Source: an uncultured Aquimarina sp.
GTDB lineage: Bacteria > Bacteroidota > Bacteroidia > Flavobacteriales > Flavobacteriaceae
Assembly: GCA_947498935.1 (NCBI GenBank)
Contig: CANMMM010000004.1
Location: forward strand, 62,001 to 126,000
Length of the DNA stretch: 64,000 nt
Direction: 5' to 3'
The notes below the pieces were generated by a model, which had not been told where the DNA came from, ran no database searches, and was given only the letters and a program-made list of their open reading frames with translations. Positions 60,487 to 64,000 of the stretch are shown piece by piece. Position numbers and translations under genes: made by a program. The number at the start of each line of letters is the position of its first letter. Position 1 is the stretch's first letter.

Positions 60487-63400
60487 ATGCAACTACACGG
60501 GGAAAATAGAACAAACAAGTATCTGATCACTGCACTACTGATAGGTGTGTTGTTTCATGGAACAACGATCTTCTTTACGCTAGAGACTACTTATGACGCA
60601 CTGATCCATCTCTTTTTTGCAGATCATTATGCGACGCACTGGTTCGAACCATGGAGTTATAGTTGGTATACAGGTTTTACTGTGATGGGGTATCCGCCAT
60701 TGGTACATCAGAGTATCGCACTGTTCTCAATGGTAGGAGGGCTTAAGTTTGGATTGTTTACCGTAGCACTGATTGCAATCATACTATTTATTACTGGCGT
60801 GTATCGGTTTAGTCTTTTACTCACAGGAAATCGAGATGTAGCGGGCTATGCTGCTGTACTGGCCGTATTTTCCTCTTCTTTCTTAGAAACCTTGCATATT
60901 TTTGGACAGTTACCCAGTATTGTAGGGATTTCAGTCTTAATGCATGCACTGCCAGAGATATATACTTGGATTAGAACAGGGAATTATAAATACCTGTGTA
61001 CCTCCTATAGTTTATTAGCTGTAACAGTTACCTCACATCATGTCACACCCATTTTTGGGATGGTCTTTTTTATCTTTCCATTGATCGGAATGGTGTTGAT
61101 GGATGTTGCGAAAGAGCGACAGGGCAGTTTCGAGAAAGTTACTTTTCTGATATTTGTCAATACACTATTCAGCTTACTCAAAAGAATCATTCTCTTTGGA
61201 ATGGGGTCTTTGGTACTGATTATCGTATGTATTTTACCCTATTGGATCAATACCAAAAATAATCCAATCACCCAAGTACCGATCCCTCATGGATCTAGAG
61301 ATCATTTTTTAGAGGTATTCTCATCAGGACTCGTTTTTTTCTTTATTCCTTGGGGCATCTTACTGTTCATCATGCCTTATATTTGGTATCGTTTCTTTAG
61401 TAAGCGGTATTTGTTTTTTGGACTCTCCTTTACATTATTAAGTGTATTGGGAACAGGAGGTACGACTCCTATTCCACGATTACTATTAGGGGATACAGCG
61501 TTTGATATCCTTACGTTAGACCGTTTTACACTATGGGCATCTATCATGGCATTGCCTATGTTTGGAGAATTTGTACATCGATTCGTAGTAGGAGATATCA
61601 AAACCGTATTTCAAGAAAACTACGGAGGTCTATACCACCGTATTATCGGAGGAGGATTGAGTATCTTTTATATTGCCTTTGCCGTTTTTACGATGAGCTT
61701 GGGCTATTTCAGACCTTCTCAGCCCCAAGAAATCAAAATGCTGCCCATTCTCAATTTTTTAAAACAAGATCAGCACGATCATTGGCGATACCTACCCTTA
61801 GGATTCGGAGATCAAATGGCATGGTTATCAGCACAGACCAATGCCATGACAGTAGATGGAAACTACCATTCTGCCAGAAGACTGCCAGAACTAACCAGTA
61901 AAGCCGTAGAACGCCTAGAGAATTCAAAATTTAGAGGGATCGAAGGCATTGGTTCATTACAGCAGTTTCTAACAGTACCCGAAAAATACCACCTTAAATA
62001 TGTGTTTTCTAATGATAAGTTTTACGACCCCATTTTGTACTTCTGTGGATGGCAGCGATTACGACAGTTGGAGAATGGTATCATGGTATGGGAAAAATTA
62101 AATATCCCTCCACTACCTACCATACTTCCCAAAGCAGACGTTCCTACTTTTCAGAAATTTATGTGGGGATTGATACCTGTACTCACCGTATTGATCGCCT
62201 TTGTAATGATGATACAATCGATGTGGTTTAGAGCCTTAAAAGCTAAAAAAATGGCATTGCCCATCTATGTAACAGTGGCGATTGCTTATAAAACAATGAC
62301 CAAACGGATAGTAGTTTTGCAACATATTTGGGCCATAGGATTACTACTTATTTTCGGGTATGGTCTCTACTTTTTTTATATGCAGAATGACAGTCAAGTA
62401 CGTCCTCAAAATGTCGTAACCGCTTATTATGACGCCTTAGATTTTAAAGAATTTAAGAAAGCACATTCTTTTTTAGATCCAGTACGTAAAAAAAGTATCG
62501 ATCAATATATGCTAGAAGTTGCAGTAACCGATGGATTGGTCAGCTCCTATGCCAAACTCGACGAAATGGAGGTTAGGCTATCAGCAGAGACTGATACTAC
62601 TGCAGTAGCACAAGTGCAAGCCAGTTGGATCACTCCATTAGAAAAAATAGAAAGAACCATGTACCATGATGTTATAAAAAGAGGAATGCGCTGGTATGTA
62701 AAGCCTGCAGGATATGACTTAGATATTCCACCAGACCAATTAATGGCCAATAATGCCACTATGTTTTACAATCATGGACGTCGTAGAATTACATCCGAAC
62801 AGACCTATCACGAAGATGTACTGAAACAGCCAGTTCTAGAAGTATTATCAGCTAAAATTGTACATAGAGATAGTGCGTATAGTATCATAGGAGAATTACA
62901 GAATGTAGATAATATCCCAGCCGATGTAGTAGTGAATGGTACATTATATACAGCGGCTAATGAAGAATTAGCAAGCTATAATGCCAAACACCAATTAAAG
63001 CACAAATTAGTACCGAAAGAAATCACTTCCTTTAAAATCGATTTTGAGGAAACCTCTTGGCTCGATATTGGCACACAGAAACCAACAGTTTTTGACCCCG
63101 ATGAATTTACAGCAGTACCATTTGATCACCAACCCACTATTTTTAATGTGCAATGTGCAGGTAATGTAGCTACCAAAGACTTGTATAAAGATGTAGCAGT
63201 AAGTCAATTGACCATAGAAAAAGAGCATATCTCTGGAGTATTGTTTAATACAGGGATCAAAGAAGTGACCATACCACAAGTATTAGTTTCCTTTTACACA
63301 GCGGCACATCAACTTATATGGGTAGATCATTTTTATTTACAAGAAGGAATTCGGTCTCAGCGCAAACAATATTTCGAATATCCCTTACCCGATCTAACCG

Positions 63401-63588
63401 ATGTGACACTGATCAAAGGACATACCGATGAAATATATGTCAATGGTTTAGCCAATAAAGAGATTAGTAAAAAAGTAGTGCCTAATCGCACCAAAGCACA
63501 TGAAAAAGCCTCTTTGCTAGCAGTAGACGGACTAGGGTATTGCTATATAAAAATAGAACTTAACGCATTTATAGGAGCTGTAGATTGA
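60487..63588 (+). CDS. Large polytopic membrane protein (GT-C-like / '6-pyruvoyl-tetrahydropterin synthase-related' type) with C-terminal extracytoplasmic domains
   Basis: Many TM helices, 'TYDALIHLFFADHYATHWFEPWSYSWYTGFTVMGYPPLVHQ', then ~400 aa soluble C-terminus after the last TM near 'IWAIGLLLIFGYGLYFFYMQND'. Confidence 0.7.
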   Translation: MQLHGENRTNKYLITALLIGVLFHGTTIFFTLETTYDALIHLFFADHYATHWFEPWSYSWYTGFTVMGYPPLVHQSIALFSMVGGLKFGLFTVALIAIILFITGVYRFSLLLTGNRDVAGYAAVLAVFSSSFLETLHIFGQLPSIVGISVLMHALPEIYTWIRTGNYKYLCTSYSLLAVTVTSHHVTPIFGMVFFIFPLIGMVLMDVAKERQGSFEKVTFLIFVNTLFSLLKRIILFGMGSLVLIIVCILPYWINTKNNPITQVPIPHGSRDHFLEVFSSGLVFFFIPWGILLFIMPYIWYRFFSKRYLFFGLSFTLLSVLGTGGTTPIPRLLLGDTAFDILTLDRFTLWASIMALPMFGEFVHRFVVGDIKTVFQENYGGLYHRIIGGGLSIFYIAFAVFTMSLGYFRPSQPQEIKMLPILNFLKQDQHDHWRYLPLGFGDQMAWLSAQTNAMTVDGNYHSARRLPELTSKAVERLENSKFRGIEGIGSLQQFLTVPEKYHLKYVFSNDKFYDPILYFCGWQRLRQLENGIMVWEKLNIPPLPTILPKADVPTFQKFMWGLIPVLTVLIAFVMMIQSMWFRALKAKKMALPIYVTVAIAYKTMTKRIVVLQHIWAIGLLLIFGYGLYFFYMQNDSQVRPQNVVTAYYDALDFKEFKKAHSFLDPVRKKSIDQYMLEVAVTDGLVSSYAKLDEMEVRLSAETDTTAVAQVQASWITPLEKIERTMYHDVIKRGMRWYVKPAGYDLDIPPDQLMANNATMFYNHGRRRITSEQTYHEDVLKQPVLEVLSAKIVHRDSAYSIIGELQNVDNIPADVVVNGTLYTAANEELASYNAKHQLKHKLVPKEITSFKIDFEETSWLDIGTQKPTVFDPDEFTAVPFDHQPTIFNVQCAGNVATKDLYKDVAVSQLTIEKEHISGVLFNTGIKEVTIPQVLVSFYTAAHQLIWVDHFYLQEGIRSQRKQYFEYPLPDLTDVTLIKGHTDEIYVNGLANKEISKKVVPNRTKAHEKASLLAVDGLGYCYIKIELNAFIGAVD

Positions 63589-64000
63589 TGTATGCATTAG
63601 AACAACATATCAGAAAAACCTTTCTACTATTGGGTATGAGTATAGCGACGATACTATGCGTTCATGGACAAGGCACTGCGCCTGTAACAGCCGTAAATTG
63701 CACACCAACCTCCATGTTTTATGCAGGCCAACAGATAGTACTCACCTTCGACACCAGCGTACCAGTAACTACCAAGCTATATCTCGATGCGTCGTGGGGG
63801 CAAACGCTATTGACATCCGATACAAGCACTTTTGAAATCCCTGAATTTATGAGTACACAAAAAGGGATCATCACCTATAGGCTGTTCTACGAACAGCAAT
63901 CCCTTGCACATGGACAACTCACTATTACAGCCAATCAGCAGAAAGCAGTAACCATTGCCTCCTACATCGGTCCGCCTAGTATCACAGCAGGAGGGCATGA
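63588..64000 (+). CDS. Secreted hypothetical protein, 3'-truncated by window edge
   Basis: ATG 63588 overlaps the preceding stop (TGATG). MYALEQHIRKTFLLLGMSIATILCVHGQGTAPVTAVNCTPTSMFYAGQQIVLTFDTSVPVTTKLYLDASWGQ..., open to the window end (absent from the supplied ORF list). Confidence 0.7.
   Translation, partial: MYALEQHIRKTFLLLGMSIATILCVHGQGTAPVTAVNCTPTSMFYAGQQIVLTFDTSVPVTTKLYLDASWGQTLLTSDTSTFEIPEFMSTQKGIITYRLFYEQQSLAHGQLTITANQQKAVTIASYIGPPSITAGGH

Overview
The window is 64 kb of AT-rich chromosomal DNA from a Bacteroidota (Flavobacteriia-like) genome. The lineage is inferred from gldH, T9SS sorting domains, the Bat operon and recO/porZ-like synteny. Most of it is ordinary chromosome: a Bat aerotolerance operon, a SulP / beta-carbonic anhydrase / SulP cluster, pheS, trpS, plsC, an ECF sigma factor with a trans-envelope partner, recA, trhO, ricT-like, gldH, tandem PBP1A genes, a split CoA-transferase pair, an MsbA-like ABC exporter, tandem T9SS subtilisin-like proteases, metB/metC-like, gdhA, a porZ-like propeller protein, recO, a TonB receptor, a split LanB-type dehydratase pair, manA, a glycosyltransferase and a large membrane protein. 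No rRNA, tRNA, CRISPR array or intact transposase was recognised. The most interesting non-genic signal is two families of dispersed structured intergenic repeats. Family A is a ~160 bp long imperfect palindrome with GAAGTGGTTTAAACTTTTT termini (4 full copies, 1 truncated, 2 solo ends). Family B is a ~90-103 bp modular element with conserved ends TTGCGTTAGGGAT...GGGNAACGCCC and interchangeable internal hairpins (6 copies). Other items worth following up are an orphan split LanB dehydratase without a visible precursor or LanC, a degraded DUF433/DUF5615-type toxin-antitoxin remnant, and a 3.7 kb segment bracketed by inverted family B repeats. All family calls come from reading the sequence by eye; no searches were run.
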